A stretch of 64,000 nucleotides of DNA from Pseudoalteromonas atlantica (GTDB lineage: Bacteria; Pseudomonadota; Gammaproteobacteria; Enterobacterales; Alteromonadaceae), in contig BJUT01000014.1 of the NCBI GenBank assembly GCA_007988745.1, positions 1-64,000 on the forward strand, given 5' to 3'. Under the pieces are notes generated by a model, which saw only the letters and a list, made by a program, of their open reading frames with translations, was not told the DNA's origin and ran no database searches. The position numbers and the translations under genes were made by a program. Every line of letters begins with the position of its first letter. Position 1 is the stretch's first letter. Positions 44,968 through 56,115 of the stretch are shown one piece after another.

Positions 44968-47220
44968 ATGAGCAAAACCTGGGGCATATTGATGCTAGGC
45001 GTAATTAGCGCACCATCGCTTGCCGAAACTGAACTGGCACACAATTTATGTGGCATTTCAATGCAAACCAGAGCTTGGCAACCTCTACCAAATTTAGCGG
45101 TAGGATCGGTTGATATACAAGCTGACGATGTAGAGCTCCTAGGCACACAAAGCGCTGAATTTACCGGCAATGTTGATATTAACACCCTTGATATGAGTTT
45201 GTCCGCACAAACTGCGCTTATAGATAAACAGCGCGGTTTGCTTAATGCAACAGGCCCTATTACTTATCAAGACCGGGTAAGCCAAGTAAACAGCTCAGGT
45301 TTAAATGCCGATTTAAATAGTTCAGAAATAAGCCTACTAGGTGCCGATTACAGCTTAACAGCGCAACAAGGTAAAGGTGGCGCCGAAAAACTCACTGTCA
45401 ACGAGTCTGGCTTATTGTTAATGAATGCAAGCTTTACTACTTGCCCAAGCGATACACCCGTGTGGGAAATAGAAGCCGACGAAATTAACCTCTCTCGTGA
45501 AGAAGGCTGGGGCGAAACCTATAATGCCGTTTTACGTATTCTTGATACCCCCGTTTTATATTTACCTTATTTCACGTTTCCACTGGATGAGCGACGCAAG
45601 TCGGGCTTATTAACACCTAGCATTTCGAGCTCCGACCGTTACGGCCTTGAAACTGTTACGCCTTATTATTGGAATATTGCGCCTAATTTTGACGCCACTA
45701 TTACACCACGTTATATGTCGCGCAAAGGCTTACAATTGCAAACCGAGTTTAGATACCTCACGGAGCAACATGAAGGCTTAGTCGGTATTGAGTATTTAGA
45801 TAGCGATGATTCGGAGCCAAGCCTTGATGAGCGCTATATGTTTCATTGGCAGCAACAAAGCTATTTAAGTGAAGACTGGCGCGCCAATATTGATGTAACT
45901 AACGTCAGTGATGACAACTACATCACCGATTTAAGCTCTAATTACGCAAATAAAACCGATACCCAACTTTATCGTACCGGCTCTGTGACTCACCTTGGTG
46001 ACACATGGCGTACCGATATTAAATTTCAAAACTTTGAAGTACTGGGCGATCACTTAGAGTCGTATGCCGCGGTTCCACAAATTAGCTTTACACAAACCGC
46101 CCCATGGCGTTTTGATAACTTTGACTTTAGTTTGTCGGGTGAAGTAAGCCACTTTACCAACGAATCTTCAGAAATTGCCATAGACAGTGCTACCCGTGTA
46201 CACGTAGAGCCAAAAGCACGCTTTAACTACGCAACACATGCGTGGTCGTTTCTCTCAGAAGTGAGCTTATTGCAAACTAACTACAAGCAAAGTGGTAATT
46301 TAACGGGCACTCAATATAGCGATAGCGTTTCGCGTACCTTGCCAAAAGTACGTTTGTACTCGCAGCTTAATTTTGAACGTGACACCTCGACCTTTTTTGA
46401 AGATGGCATTCAAACTCTTGAGCCACAAATACAGTATTTATATACCCCTAATAAGGATCAATCTGAGATAGGCCTATTTGACACCACTCGCCTACAGGAT
46501 GACTTTTTTGGCCTATTTAGAGATACGCGCTTTTCGGGTGTAGACCGTATAGCCGCAGCTAACCAATTTACGTTAGGTGCAACAACACGCTTATTTGATA
46601 ATAAACACGAAGAAGTGTTTAACTTTAGCGCGGGTCAAATTTTTTACCTAAACGATTCGGCTAAACCTACCGAGCAAGATTTAGACTCAGAGACAAACTA
46701 CAACGCCCTTTTTGCAGCGCAAACAATGCTACATTGGCACCGCCGTTGGTACCTCTCAGCGGGTATGCAATACGACACGGATGGTAAGCAAATGATCCAG
46801 TCAAATGTCACCCTCGATTACAAAGGTGACAATAATGAGCTAGTTCAATTGAACCATCGCTATGCAAATGATGTCTCAGGAAATACAATCGAGCAAACGG
46901 GTGTATTTACAAGTATCCCAATTAGTGACCATTGGCAATTTATTGCAAGCTACCACCGGGACCTTGAAAATAATCGAAGCATCGAATTTTTAAGCGGATT
47001 ACAGTATGAATCATGCTGTTGGGCAATCCAAATTACTGGTCACCGTCAGATTGAAACCGATTTAAATCAGTCTATCGGGCAGCAACAAGCCACTTTTGAT
47101 TCAGGTATTAGTTTAAACTTTGTATTAAAAGGACTTGGCAGTAAGAGCCGTTACGATGCACAAAAATTATTACAACAAGGTATTTTTGGCTACCGTAGAC
47201 CGTATTTTCTTAATAATTAA
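44968..47220 (+). CDS. lptD: LPS assembly outer membrane protein LptD
   Basis: LptD is the outer membrane beta-barrel that, with LptE, inserts lipopolysaccharide into the outer leaflet. The 750-residue protein has a signal peptide ending near SLA, an N-terminal OstA-like beta-jellyroll (VELLGTQSAEFTGNVDI), and a C-terminal barrel starting after YLPYFTFPLDERRKSGLL. All four disulfide cysteines seen in E. coli LptD have counterparts: C28, C159 and the adjacent pair C683-C684. AAGG eight bases before the ATG supports the start. It heads lptD-surA-pdxA-rsmA-apaG-apaH, the standard operon order. Confidence 0.97.
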   Translation: MSKTWGILMLGVISAPSLAETELAHNLCGISMQTRAWQPLPNLAVGSVDIQADDVELLGTQSAEFTGNVDINTLDMSLSAQTALIDKQRGLLNATGPITYQDRVSQVNSSGLNADLNSSEISLLGADYSLTAQQGKGGAEKLTVNESGLLLMNASFTTCPSDTPVWEIEADEINLSREEGWGETYNAVLRILDTPVLYLPYFTFPLDERRKSGLLTPSISSSDRYGLETVTPYYWNIAPNFDATITPRYMSRKGLQLQTEFRYLTEQHEGLVGIEYLDSDDSEPSLDERYMFHWQQQSYLSEDWRANIDVTNVSDDNYITDLSSNYANKTDTQLYRTGSVTHLGDTWRTDIKFQNFEVLGDHLESYAAVPQISFTQTAPWRFDNFDFSLSGEVSHFTNESSEIAIDSATRVHVEPKARFNYATHAWSFLSEVSLLQTNYKQSGNLTGTQYSDSVSRTLPKVRLYSQLNFERDTSTFFEDGIQTLEPQIQYLYTPNKDQSEIGLFDTTRLQDDFFGLFRDTRFSGVDRIAAANQFTLGATTRLFDNKHEEVFNFSAGQIFYLNDSAKPTEQDLDSETNYNALFAAQTMLHWHRRWYLSAGMQYDTDGKQMIQSNVTLDYKGDNNELVQLNHRYANDVSGNTIEQTGVFTSIPISDHWQFIASYHRDLENNRSIEFLSGLQYESCCWAIQITGHRQIETDLNQSIGQQQATFDSGISLNFVLKGLGSKSRYDAQKLLQQGIFGYRRPYFLNN

Positions 47221-47312
47221 GGCAAACGAGCAATTAAGGTGATACTTTAAAGCCCTAAAATGCAGTACGCCCTGTTTTAAAGCAGTACTATTAGAAGAGT
47301 AGTAAAAAGAAT

Positions 47313-48608
47313 ATGAATTTAAAAAAACTATTATCAACAGCTATTTTAAGCTTAAGCTTATGCCATGGCGCATTTGCCGCCCCACAGGAAATCGACAAAG
47401 TAATTGGTGTTGTAAACCAAGGCGTAATTTTAAAAAGTGAAGTAGACACCATAATTAATCGTGTTAAAAAGCAAGCCGCAGAGCAAGGCCAACAACTTCC
47501 TAAAGACGAAACGCTTCGCGTACAAGCCGTTGAGCGTTTAGTTAACCAAACGCTTATGATGCAAATGGCTGAACGTATGGGCCTTGAAATTTCAGACAGC
47601 CAGTTAGACCAAACACTCGCGAATATGGCAAAAGATCAAGGCGGCAGCATTGCCGATCTTCGTCGTACCATTGAAGCCGCTGGCGAGAGCTTTCAAGCTT
47701 ACCGCGAAGAAATTCGTAAAGAGATCACCACCCAACAGGTTACCCGTGCCAATGTAGATCGTCGAATCTATATTAGCCAACAAGAGGTAGATAACCTGTT
47801 AAAAATAATGGAAAGCCAAGGTCAAAACTCTGAAGAGTATGATATTGGCCACATCCTTATTGATATTCCTAACGATGCAACAGCAGATGAAATCACCAGT
47901 GCGAAAACCCGTGCTGACAAAGTTATTGAGCTATTAAACGATGGCCAAGAGTTTAAACGCATCGCTATTTCATCATCAGGTGGCTCAAAAGCGCTTGAAG
48001 GCGGACAACTCGGTTATATGAGTATCAACGAAATGCCTTCGTTATTTGCCGAAGCTGTAAAAGGTCAAAAGAAAGGCGCTATTGTTGGCCCGCTTCGCTC
48101 GGGTGCTGGCTTTCATATAATTAAGGTGCAAGATGTACGTGGTCGCCAATTAGTAGAAACTACAGAAGTACGCTCACGCCATATTCTTATTAAGCCTTCA
48201 ATTATTTTAAGTGAAGAAAAAGCACGTAGCATGCTAGCAGGATTTGCCAAAGATTTACGCGCAGGAAACGCTGACTTTGCTGAGCTTGCTAAAGAATACT
48301 CAGAAGATCCAGGCTCAGCCCTTAAAGGCGGTGAGTATGATTGGACTGACCCTACAACGTATGTACCGGCGTTTAAAGATACTTTGTTATCACTTGATAA
48401 AAATCAAATTAGTGAACCATTTAGAACACAATTTGGTTGGCACATAGTACAACTTTTAGATAAACGTGTAGCAGATAAAACCGAGCTAGCTAAACGTAAC
48501 CGTGCGCACGGCATGTTGTTTAATCGTAAATTTAAAGAAGAAAGTTTTAACTGGCAGCAAGAAATGCGCGAACAAGCCCATGTTGAAATTTTCCCTATAG
48601 ACGAGTAA
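47313..48608 (+). CDS. surA: Periplasmic chaperone/peptidyl-prolyl isomerase SurA
   Basis: SurA escorts unfolded outer membrane proteins across the periplasm to the Bam complex. The 431-residue protein has a signal peptide (ending FAA), an N-terminal chaperone domain ([18 protein letters not shown]), and two parvulin domains. The first begins around [13 protein letters not shown] and the second around [13 protein letters not shown]. The ending has [13 protein letters not shown]. It acts with LptD biogenesis, consistent with its place directly after lptD. pdxA follows after two bases. Confidence 0.97.
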   Translation: MNLKKLLSTAILSLSLCHGAFAAPQEIDKVIGVVNQGVILKSEVDTIINRVKKQAAEQGQQLPKDETLRVQAVERLVNQTLMMQMAERMGLEISDSQLDQTLANMAKDQGGSIADLRRTIEAAGESFQAYREEIRKEITTQQVTRANVDRRIYISQQEVDNLLKIMESQGQNSEEYDIGHILIDIPNDATADEITSAKTRADKVIELLNDGQEFKRIAISSSGGSKALEGGQLGYMSINEMPSLFAEAVKGQKKGAIVGPLRSGAGFHIIKVQDVRGRQLVETTEVRSRHILIKPSIILSEEKARSMLAGFAKDLRAGNADFAELAKEYSEDPGSALKGGEYDWTDPTTYVPAFKDTLLSLDKNQISEPFRTQFGWHIVQLLDKRVADKTELAKRNRAHGMLFNRKFKEESFNWQQEMREQAHVEIFPIDE

Positions 48609-48610
48609 TT

Positions 48611-49603
48611 ATGACATTACGAATTGCAATTACCCCGGGTGAACCTGCGGGGATTGGCCCTGACTTGCTGCTGCAATTAGCGCAGCAACCATGGCAAGCT
48701 CAACTGGTCGCTATCGCCGACAAACAGTTATTAAAAGAACGCGCTCAACACTTGGGCCTTAATATTGAGCTAATTGATTTTGATGAAAATGCCCCTGCAG
48801 CTATAGCGCCTGCAGGTAGCATTTATATTCACCAAGTAGATTTAGGTACTGACGTTAAGCTAGGTGAACTAGACGACTTAAATGGCCAATACGTGCTTGA
48901 TACCTTACGTATTGCCAGCGAAAAAAATATGGACGGCACCTTTGATGCCGTTGTCACAGGCCCTGTTCACAAAGGGATTATTAATAAAGCCGGTATTTCC
49001 TTTAGTGGCCACACTGAGTACTTTGCTCAGCAATCGGGCACCTCTGATGTAGTAATGATGCTAGCAACTGAAGGCTTGCGTGTTGCCCTAGTAACAACGC
49101 ATATACCACTGGCTTATGTATCGCGTGCTATTACACAAGAGCGCTTAACTAAAGTTATTAGTATTTTAAACCACGACTTACAAACTAAGTTTGGTATTGA
49201 GCAACCAAAAATTTTAGTGTGTGGATTAAACCCCCATGCCGGCGAAGACGGTCATTTAGGCACTGAAGAAATAGAAACAATTTCACCTACGCTTGAGCTT
49301 TTAAACAGCCAAGGCATGAATTTAATTGGTCCGCTTCCTGCTGATACCCTATTTCAGGATAAATACCTCTCTCAAGCCGATGCCGTGCTTGCTATGTATC
49401 ACGATCAGGGTTTACCTGTGCTAAAATACAAGGGATTTGGTAACTCGGTAAATATAACCTTAGGTTTACCATTTATCCGCACTTCGGTTGATCACGGTAC
49501 TGCGCTTGATTTAGCAGGCACCGGTGACGCTGAAGTTGGCAGTTTTGAATTAGCGATCCGCGAAGCAATTAAGCTCGCCCATGAAAAAGCACAGAATCAA
49601 TGA
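48611..49603 (+). CDS. pdxA: 4-hydroxythreonine-4-phosphate dehydrogenase
   Basis: PdxA oxidises 4-phosphohydroxy-L-threonine in the DXP-dependent pathway to pyridoxal phosphate. The 330 residues are typical in length. Motifs are [13 protein letters not shown] at the start, [26 protein letters not shown] in the middle (quoted in part), and the metal-binding histidines in [21 protein letters not shown] and [15 protein letters not shown]. It lies two bases after surA and overlaps rsmA by four bases. Confidence 0.97.
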   Translation: MTLRIAITPGEPAGIGPDLLLQLAQQPWQAQLVAIADKQLLKERAQHLGLNIELIDFDENAPAAIAPAGSIYIHQVDLGTDVKLGELDDLNGQYVLDTLRIASEKNMDGTFDAVVTGPVHKGIINKAGISFSGHTEYFAQQSGTSDVVMMLATEGLRVALVTTHIPLAYVSRAITQERLTKVISILNHDLQTKFGIEQPKILVCGLNPHAGEDGHLGTEEIETISPTLELLNSQGMNLIGPLPADTLFQDKYLSQADAVLAMYHDQGLPVLKYKGFGNSVNITLGLPFIRTSVDHGTALDLAGTGDAEVGSFELAIREAIKLAHEKAQNQ

Positions 49604-50406
49604 CCGATAAAGTACATTTAGGACACCGCGCCCGTAAACGTTTTGGGCAAAACTTTTTATTTGATGAATCTATCATTGATAAAATAGTGACTGCAATCGA
49701 TCCTAAACCACAAGACAACCTAGTAGAGATTGGCCCAGGTTTAGGCGCAATTACCGAGCCTGTTGCTGATTTAAGCGGCCAACTTACTGTTGTTGAGCTA
49801 GATAAAGACTTAGCTCAGCGTTTAATTGAGCACCCTTTTTTAGGTCCTAAATTAAACGTAAACCAAGGCGATGCAATGAAGTTTGACTTTGCAAGCCTTG
49901 TACGCGATGACAAAAAATTAAAAGTGTTTGGTAACCTGCCTTACAATATTTCTACGCCATTACTGTTTCATCTTTTTGAGTTTGCTGATCATATTGAGCA
50001 CATGCACTTTATGCTGCAAAAAGAAGTAGTAAAACGTATGGTTGCAGGCCCAGGCAGCAAAACTTTTGGCCGCTTAAGCGTGATGACACAATACTACTGC
50101 CACGCAATGCCCGTGGTTGAAGTACCGCCAGAGTGTTTTAAACCAGCACCTAAAGTAGACTCTGCGGTTATTCGTCTGATCCCTAAAAAAGCCGAGCAAC
50201 GTACCGCTAAAAGCGTGAAAATTTTAAACACCGTGTGTTTAGAAGCCTTTAACCAACGCCGTAAAACATTGCGTAACAGCTTAGGCAACTTACTCACCGC
50301 AGATGAGCTTACCAGCATTGGTATTGATATTACTTTGCGTGCTGAAAGCCTAACGTTACAACAATTTATTGATATAGCTAATTGGATTTATGACAACAAG
50401 CAGTAA
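49600..50406 (+). CDS. rsmA: 16S rRNA (A1518/A1519-N6)-dimethyltransferase
   Basis: RsmA (KsgA) dimethylates two adjacent adenosines in helix 45 of 16S rRNA late in small-subunit assembly; loss gives kasugamycin resistance. The 268-residue protein shows [15 protein letters not shown], the SAM-binding [14 protein letters not shown], and the catalytic [18 protein letters not shown]. Next come [17 protein letters not shown] and [14 protein letters not shown]. Its ATG overlaps the pdxA stop (ATGA), and its 3' end overlaps apaG by 17 bases. Confidence 0.97.
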   Translation: MTDKVHLGHRARKRFGQNFLFDESIIDKIVTAIDPKPQDNLVEIGPGLGAITEPVADLSGQLTVVELDKDLAQRLIEHPFLGPKLNVNQGDAMKFDFASLVRDDKKLKVFGNLPYNISTPLLFHLFEFADHIEHMHFMLQKEVVKRMVAGPGSKTFGRLSVMTQYYCHAMPVVEVPPECFKPAPKVDSAVIRLIPKKAEQRTAKSVKILNTVCLEAFNQRRKTLRNSLGNLLTADELTSIGIDITLRAESLTLQQFIDIANWIYDNKQ

Positions 50407-50779
50407 TATTGGCTCTCCTGTAAAAGTCTCTGTAGAGACTTTTTATGTTGAAGGGCAATCTCAGCCTGAGCTAGAAAAGTACGTTTTTGCCTACTCAGTG
50501 ACAATTAAAAACCACAGTCTTTGCAGCGCTACACTTTTAAGCCGTTATTGGTTGATCACCGATGCCAATGGTAAAGAAGTTGAAGTAGAGGGCGAAGGCG
50601 TTGTGGGCGAAACCCCCGTTATAGGCCCAGGCGAAACTTATAAATACACCAGTGGCGCAATATTAGACACCCCTGTTGGCACCATGCAGGGACACTACAC
50701 ACTGCGCAATGAGTTTGGCTCTGAGTTTGAAGCACCTATAAGCGTATTTCGTTTAGCGTGCCCTAACATTTTACATTAG
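50390..50779 (+). CDS. apaG: ApaG domain protein
   Basis: This 129-residue single-domain ApaG (DUF525) protein has a fibronectin-like beta fold. Visible motifs are [39 protein letters not shown] and [19 protein letters not shown]. The biochemical role is unclear; it is typically encoded with apaH. The ATG lies 17 bases inside rsmA, so translation is coupled. apaH starts 11 bases after its stop. Confidence 0.95.
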   Translation: MTTSSNIGSPVKVSVETFYVEGQSQPELEKYVFAYSVTIKNHSLCSATLLSRYWLITDANGKEVEVEGEGVVGETPVIGPGETYKYTSGAILDTPVGTMQGHYTLRNEFGSEFEAPISVFRLACPNILH

Positions 50780-50790
50780 TAAAAAGCGCC

Positions 50791-51609
50791 ATGGCTGATT
50801 ACGCAATTGGTGATTTACAAGGCTGCTTTAAAGAGTTTAGCCGCTTGCTCAAACGGGTTGACTTTAACCCAAGCAAAGATCACCTTTATTTAGTGGGCGA
50901 TATCGTCGCACGTGGGCCGGACTCCCTAGCCTGCCTAGATTATATTTATCGCCATCAAGACAGCATGACTGTTACTTTAGGCAATCATGATTTACACATG
51001 GTTGCCTGTCACTATCTGAATAAGCCAATAAACCCCAAAGATAAACTCGGTGCTATTTTTGATAGTAAAAAGCTTCCTCACTATATCGCCTATTTGCAAA
51101 CTCAGCCGCTTGCTATTTATTTAGCACAGCACCGCAGCTTTATATCGCATGCAGGGCTTAACCCTAATTGGTCTATAGAAAGCGCACTTAAACACGCACA
51201 GTTTGCTCAGCGTTGTTATGAATCGGCTAATGCTAAGCACTTTTTTGAAAAAATGTATCAGCCCCACCCCGCGATATGGCATGACGATTTAAACGAATTT
51301 GATAAGTTTAGATACATTGTTAACTACTTTACCCGCATGCGCTTTTTAACCAGCAACAACACGTTAGAGCTTAGTGCGAAAGGCGCAATTAACGATAATA
51401 AAACGTTAACAGCCTGGTTCACTCATCCTAATATAAAAGCATTAGAAAACAACCTTATATTTGGCCATTGGGCCGCTCTTGAAGGGATTACTCAGCTCAA
51501 TCACATACATGCGCTCGATACCGGATGCGTATGGGGCGGTGCTCTAACGATGATGGACTTGCAAACTAAGCAAAAAATAGTAGAAAAGCCGACGCTTTTA
51601 TCTAAATAA
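50791..51609 (+). CDS. apaH: Bis(5'-nucleosyl)-tetraphosphatase, symmetrical
   Basis: ApaH hydrolyses Ap4A to two ADP and removes Np4 caps from RNA 5' ends. The 272-residue metallophosphatase has the metal-site motifs GDLQGCFKEF, GDIVARGPDSL and LGNHDLHM, then ISHAGLNPNW and GHWAALEG, and DTGCVWGG near the end. It is the last gene of the lptD operon; a gap of 112 bases follows before the chemoreceptor gene, which likely has its own promoter. Confidence 0.97.
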   Translation: MADYAIGDLQGCFKEFSRLLKRVDFNPSKDHLYLVGDIVARGPDSLACLDYIYRHQDSMTVTLGNHDLHMVACHYLNKPINPKDKLGAIFDSKKLPHYIAYLQTQPLAIYLAQHRSFISHAGLNPNWSIESALKHAQFAQRCYESANAKHFFEKMYQPHPAIWHDDLNEFDKFRYIVNYFTRMRFLTSNNTLELSAKGAINDNKTLTAWFTHPNIKALENNLIFGHWAALEGITQLNHIHALDTGCVWGGALTMMDLQTKQKIVEKPTLLSK

Positions 51610-51721
51610 ACTGTAAAACCCCAGCACATATGTTAAATTTAAATTAATAGATATTAATTGCTTAACTTATTGGTTAAAGAGCCGATAAGATGTGATTGAA
51701 GTACTTTAATTGGAAATCCAT

Positions 51722-53737
51722 ATGAATCTGACAGTAAGCCAACGAATTTGGTGTGGTTTTATATTTATCACCTTATTACTCATAATCATTGGTGGTAACT
51801 CTTTAATAAAAATTGCGAGCATTGACCGCTCTACCCAGCAGGTAAACCAGTTATCACTGCCCGCGCTTAATAAAAGCTCAGAACTACAAGCTGAATTTAT
51901 TTTAATGAGTAAAGCAGCCCAAGCTAGTTTTTATACCACCTCAAGCGCACAGCTCACCCCTATAAAACAAAAAGTACTTGAGCAAAAAGACAAATTCAAC
52001 TCGCTGCACGCCGACCTTCAACGTGTAGTAAAAAACGATGCATCACTGAGTCAAAAAAGCCAAGCAGTAGAAAAAACCTACTTAAGCTTTTTAGGTACGG
52101 TCGAAAACCTATTAGCTGATAAAGATAAACAACTAGCACTTAAGAAAACCCTCACAGCACAGCTTGAAACAATTGAGATTGCAGCTGAAGATGCCAACTC
52201 AGTCGTGCTTGATATCACAGATATTACTAACTTTGAGCAAAACCACCCACGCGCTTACCAAGCTGCCAATAACTTAGAAAACAACTTTCTGTCTGTGGTG
52301 AGTAACAGTACCGATATGCTCACGGTTAAAACGACAAACACCTTAGATATTGTAAAAAATGAGCAAGCTTATTACCTTGACGAAGTAATTCGTACTTTAA
52401 CGTTAATAAAGCCAGCTATAGAGCAAGATAACAACGACCTATACAGTGATTTACAAGCATACGTTGATACCCTGATAGAAAATATCAGCGGTAATAATAG
52501 CCTAGCGGCCAATAAGCAGCGCCTTATTGACGCTATCGCACTTACCGAAAAAGAACTTGCCCAATCAGAGCAAGCGACCACTATGGCACTGTCGCAAATT
52601 GATGATTTAGTAACACAAGCAAGTACTGTAGCTTACAAATTACAAGAAGGTGTTCGCGAGGATGTAGACTCAGCGACGCTCTGGACATGGGCAGGTATGA
52701 TCATCGCAACGTTAATTGCAATTGCAATTGCGATTCTTACCGTTAATAGAATCACTAAGCCATTGGCTGAGGTTAATCGGATTTTAGATATTGTTGCCAG
52801 CGGTGATATGACCCAACGCTTAGATGACTCTGCAAAAGATGAATTTGGCGAGCTATCAAAAAGCTGTAACACCCTTATAGATAGCTTACGTAGCTTAATT
52901 AAAGGCATTATTTCACGCTCAACTCAATTAGCAGCGGCGTCTGAGCAAACATCGGCCATTACCGGTGAGTCAAGCCAAGCTATTCGTAACCAACAAGCAC
53001 AAGTAGAGCAAGCGGCAACCGCCACAACCGAAATGAGCAGCACGTCGCAAACAGTAAGCAACAGCGCACAGCAGGCACTTAACGAAATTAAAAATGCCGA
53101 TAAAGAAGCTGAACGTGTAAAAGGTATTTCTCATCAAAATAAAGCCACTATTGAGCAACTTGCTCGCGAGGTGGACGATGCATCAGGTGTTATTAATAAG
53201 CTTCATCAAGACAGCGCATCTATAGGCAGTATTTTAGATGTAATACGCGGCATTGCAGAGCAAACCAACCTATTAGCACTTAACGCTGCAATTGAAGCGG
53301 CACGTGCCGGTGAATATGGCCGAGGTTTTGCGGTAGTAGCGGATGAAGTACGCTCACTGGCAAGCAAAACGCAAGAGTCGACCCAAGAGATACAATCTAT
53401 GATTGAATCGCTTCAAAGTGGCGCAGAAGCGGCTGTAACAGCAATGGATAAAGGTAAACAGCAAGCAGAATCATGTGTTGAACAAAGTGACTTAGCAAGC
53501 AGCGCATTAGACTCAATTACACTTGCCGTATCGCAAGCACACGATGTAAGTGAAGAAATCTCTACCGCAGCTCAAGAGCAACAACAAGTATCACAAGAAA
53601 TTAGTGAACGTTTAGAATCTATTGTAGCCATAGCCGAGCAAACAGCTGAGGGTGCAAATCAAACAAACATTTCAAGCTCAGAAGTAGCCAAACTTGCTGA
53701 AGAGCTAAGAATATCGGTAGAAAACTTTAAGGTGTAA
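51722..53737 (+). CDS. Methyl-accepting chemotaxis protein
   Basis: The 671-residue chemoreceptor has a first membrane segment at about 10-32, a helical periplasmic sensor of roughly 285 residues, a second membrane segment at about 321-342, HAMP directly after ([20 protein letters not shown]), and a long cytoplasmic signalling domain. The hairpin tip is [20 protein letters not shown] near residue 510. The periplasmic part is large and helical, like a bimodular sensor, and the ligand is unknown. I place the start at ATG 51722 rather than TTG 51710. There are no chemotaxis genes next to it, so it is an orphan receptor. Confidence 0.93.
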   Translation: MNLTVSQRIWCGFIFITLLLIIIGGNSLIKIASIDRSTQQVNQLSLPALNKSSELQAEFILMSKAAQASFYTTSSAQLTPIKQKVLEQKDKFNSLHADLQRVVKNDASLSQKSQAVEKTYLSFLGTVENLLADKDKQLALKKTLTAQLETIEIAAEDANSVVLDITDITNFEQNHPRAYQAANNLENNFLSVVSNSTDMLTVKTTNTLDIVKNEQAYYLDEVIRTLTLIKPAIEQDNNDLYSDLQAYVDTLIENISGNNSLAANKQRLIDAIALTEKELAQSEQATTMALSQIDDLVTQASTVAYKLQEGVREDVDSATLWTWAGMIIATLIAIAIAILTVNRITKPLAEVNRILDIVASGDMTQRLDDSAKDEFGELSKSCNTLIDSLRSLIKGIISRSTQLAAASEQTSAITGESSQAIRNQQAQVEQAATATTEMSSTSQTVSNSAQQALNEIKNADKEAERVKGISHQNKATIEQLAREVDDASGVINKLHQDSASIGSILDVIRGIAEQTNLLALNAAIEAARAGEYGRGFAVVADEVRSLASKTQESTQEIQSMIESLQSGAEAAVTAMDKGKQQAESCVEQSDLASSALDSITLAVSQAHDVSEEISTAAQEQQQVSQEISERLESIVAIAEQTAEGANQTNISSSEVAKLAEELRISVENFKV

Positions 53738-53768
53738 TGCACACCTAACAGCAGTAAATTAACGCAAT

Positions 53769-53805
53769 AAAAAACCCGATACTGTTACTCAGTATCGGGT
53801 TTTTT
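53769..53805. terminator. Bidirectional terminator between chemoreceptor and ygiQ
   Basis: A perfect 16-bp stem (53769-53784 with 53790-53805) around TTACT, bordered by A6 and T6 tracts, serves the two convergent genes. Confidence 0.92.
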
Positions 53806-53823
53806 GTTTACTTGTTTTAACGC

Positions 53824-56010
53824 TTAGCGAGAAGCACGCTGGCGATTGCCGCCCACTTTAGGCTTAGTGTTAGCCTTTTTAAATTGGCTAAACCCAGTAT
53901 GGCGAGTTAAGGCTGGGCGCCCTCCTTTACCTTTACCAGCGCCTTTATGTGCTTTTTCATCGCGGCCTTCTTCTGGCACTAAGCAATTTGGGCCTTTACC
54001 AATTAAATTGGCTTTCCCCATACTACGCAGTGCATCGCGGATCATTGGCCAACCCGATGGATCGTGATAACGCAATATGGCTTTGTGTAAGCGACGTTGG
54101 CGCGCTCCTTTTGGCACGGGTACTTGCTCTTTGTTGTTTTTAATATTACGCAATGAGTTCATTTCTGTATGGTAAATGGTGGTTGCATTGGCCATAGGCG
54201 ACGGGTAAAAGTTTTGTACTTGGTCTAACTTAAAGTCGTTAGATTTAAGCCACAATGCCATGTTAACCATGTCTTCGTCTTTGGTACCTGGGTGCGCTGA
54301 AATAAAGTACGGTATTAAATACTGCTTTTTACCCGCTTCTTTTGAGTACTTATCAAATAGTTCTTTAAATTGATCGTAAGCACCCATACCCGGCTTCATC
54401 ATTTTAGACAAAGGGCCATCTTCTGTGTGCTCGGGGGCAATTTTTAAATAGCCACCCACATGATGTGTCACCAGCTCTTTTACATAGCGAGGGTCTTGTA
54501 CGGCTAGATCGTAACGAACGCCTGAGGCGATCAAAATCTTTTTAATGCCTTTCACTTCACGGGCTTTTTTGTACAAATCGATAGTAGGTGTATGGTCTGT
54601 ATCCATGTGCTTACATATATCAGGGTAAACACATGAAAGTCGTCTACAGGTACTTTCTGCTTTTTTGCTCGTACAGCGTAATTTATACATGTTGGCCGTT
54701 GGGCCACCTAAATCAGAAATAACACCGGTAAAACCAGGTACTTTATCTCTAATTTGTTCTATTTCGTCAATAATCGACTCTTGCGAGCGACTTTGAATAA
54801 TACGTCCTTCATGCTCGGTAATAGAGCAGAACGAACAGCCACCAAAACAGCCACGCATAATATTAACCGACGTTTTAATCATATCGTAGGCTGGTATTTT
54901 TGCATCACCATAACTTGGGTGCGGTATACGCTGATAAGGCAAACCAAATACATCATCCATCTCATGGGTTTCGAGCGGGAATGCCGGCGGGTTAACCCAA
55001 ATAGAGCGATCGCCATGGCGCTGAAATAACGCACGAGCACAACCTGGGTTGGTCTCTTGGTGCAAAATGCGCGAAGCATGGGCATAAAGCGGTTTATTAA
55101 CACTTACTTGCTCAAATGCAGGCAGTTTAACGTATGTTTTTTCCCACGGTTTAGGACGTGCAGGCTGAATAGTTATAGGTTTAGCGGCCTCGGCTTTTAA
55201 ATCAATACCGGCTTGCTTAAACTCTGATTTACTACACCCAACATCATCAGCCCCATAGGGGTTTGGAATAGGGTCAATTTTGCCAATTTTATCAATCGCT
55301 GTTGAATCACTTCCGCGCCAGCCCGGTATTGGCTCTTTACGAATAACCGCTGTACCACGAATATCCTGAATTGTATCCATAGTTTCGCCAGCGGCTATAC
55401 GGTGGGCTACTTCCACCAGCGGGCGCTCTGCATTACCATAAATAAGGATGTCGGCTTTGGCATCAAATAAAATACTACGGCGTACTTTTTCTTGCCAGTA
55501 GTCGTAATGAGCAATACGGCGCAAGCTTGCTTCAATACCACCAATAACAATAGGCACACCTTTGTAGGCTTCGCGTAAGCGCTGAGAGTAAATCATCACC
55601 GCACGGTCAGGGCGCTTACCACCCACATTACCTGGTGTATAGGCATCGTCATGGCGCATTCGTTTTTCTGCCGTGTAGCGGTTGATCATCGAATCCATGT
55701 TGCCGGCTGTTACACCAAAAAATAAGTTTGGTTTACCAAGCCCCATAAAGGCATCTTTTGATTGCCAATCTGGCTGAGCAATTATACCCACTCTAAAGCC
55801 TTGCGCTTCAAGTACACGGCCAATTACCGCCATACCAAAACTAGGGTGATCTACATAGGCATCGCCGCTAATAATTATAATGTCGCAGCTATCCCAGCCA
55901 AGAGCGTCCATTTCTTCGCGAGTGGTAGGTAAAAATGGGGCGTTGCCATAACATTCAGCCCAATATTTGGGGTATGAAAATAGCGCGCGTTCAGCTTTAA
56001 GGGAGCTCAT
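53824..56010 (-). CDS. ygiQ: YgiQ family radical SAM protein
   Basis: This 728-residue member of the YgiQ (UPF0313) family, large radical SAM proteins, has no firmly assigned reaction. The cluster motif is [13 protein letters not shown] (C-x3-C-x2-C) near residue 385. The N-terminal domain has [20 protein letters not shown] and [19 protein letters not shown], resembling a cobalamin-binding-like fold. The C-terminal tail is basic and rich in Lys and Gly, perhaps contacting RNA, which is inference. It is monocistronic. Confidence 0.93.
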   Translation of the reverse strand: MSSLKAERALFSYPKYWAECYGNAPFLPTTREEMDALGWDSCDIIIISGDAYVDHPSFGMAVIGRVLEAQGFRVGIIAQPDWQSKDAFMGLGKPNLFFGVTAGNMDSMINRYTAEKRMRHDDAYTPGNVGGKRPDRAVMIYSQRLREAYKGVPIVIGGIEASLRRIAHYDYWQEKVRRSILFDAKADILIYGNAERPLVEVAHRIAAGETMDTIQDIRGTAVIRKEPIPGWRGSDSTAIDKIGKIDPIPNPYGADDVGCSKSEFKQAGIDLKAEAAKPITIQPARPKPWEKTYVKLPAFEQVSVNKPLYAHASRILHQETNPGCARALFQRHGDRSIWVNPPAFPLETHEMDDVFGLPYQRIPHPSYGDAKIPAYDMIKTSVNIMRGCFGGCSFCSITEHEGRIIQSRSQESIIDEIEQIRDKVPGFTGVISDLGGPTANMYKLRCTSKKAESTCRRLSCVYPDICKHMDTDHTPTIDLYKKAREVKGIKKILIASGVRYDLAVQDPRYVKELVTHHVGGYLKIAPEHTEDGPLSKMMKPGMGAYDQFKELFDKYSKEAGKKQYLIPYFISAHPGTKDEDMVNMALWLKSNDFKLDQVQNFYPSPMANATTIYHTEMNSLRNIKNNKEQVPVPKGARQRRLHKAILRYHDPSGWPMIRDALRSMGKANLIGKGPNCLVPEEGRDEKAHKGAGKGKGGRPALTRHTGFSQFKKANTKPKVGGNRQRASR

Positions 56011-56115
56011 AGTTTTGGCCGTAGAATAACAAAAGGCGCGAATTATATCCTAATACATTGCTTATTTATACAACATTGCCTAGAGATATCGCGCCTACTG
56101 TAAAGTCTGTTGATA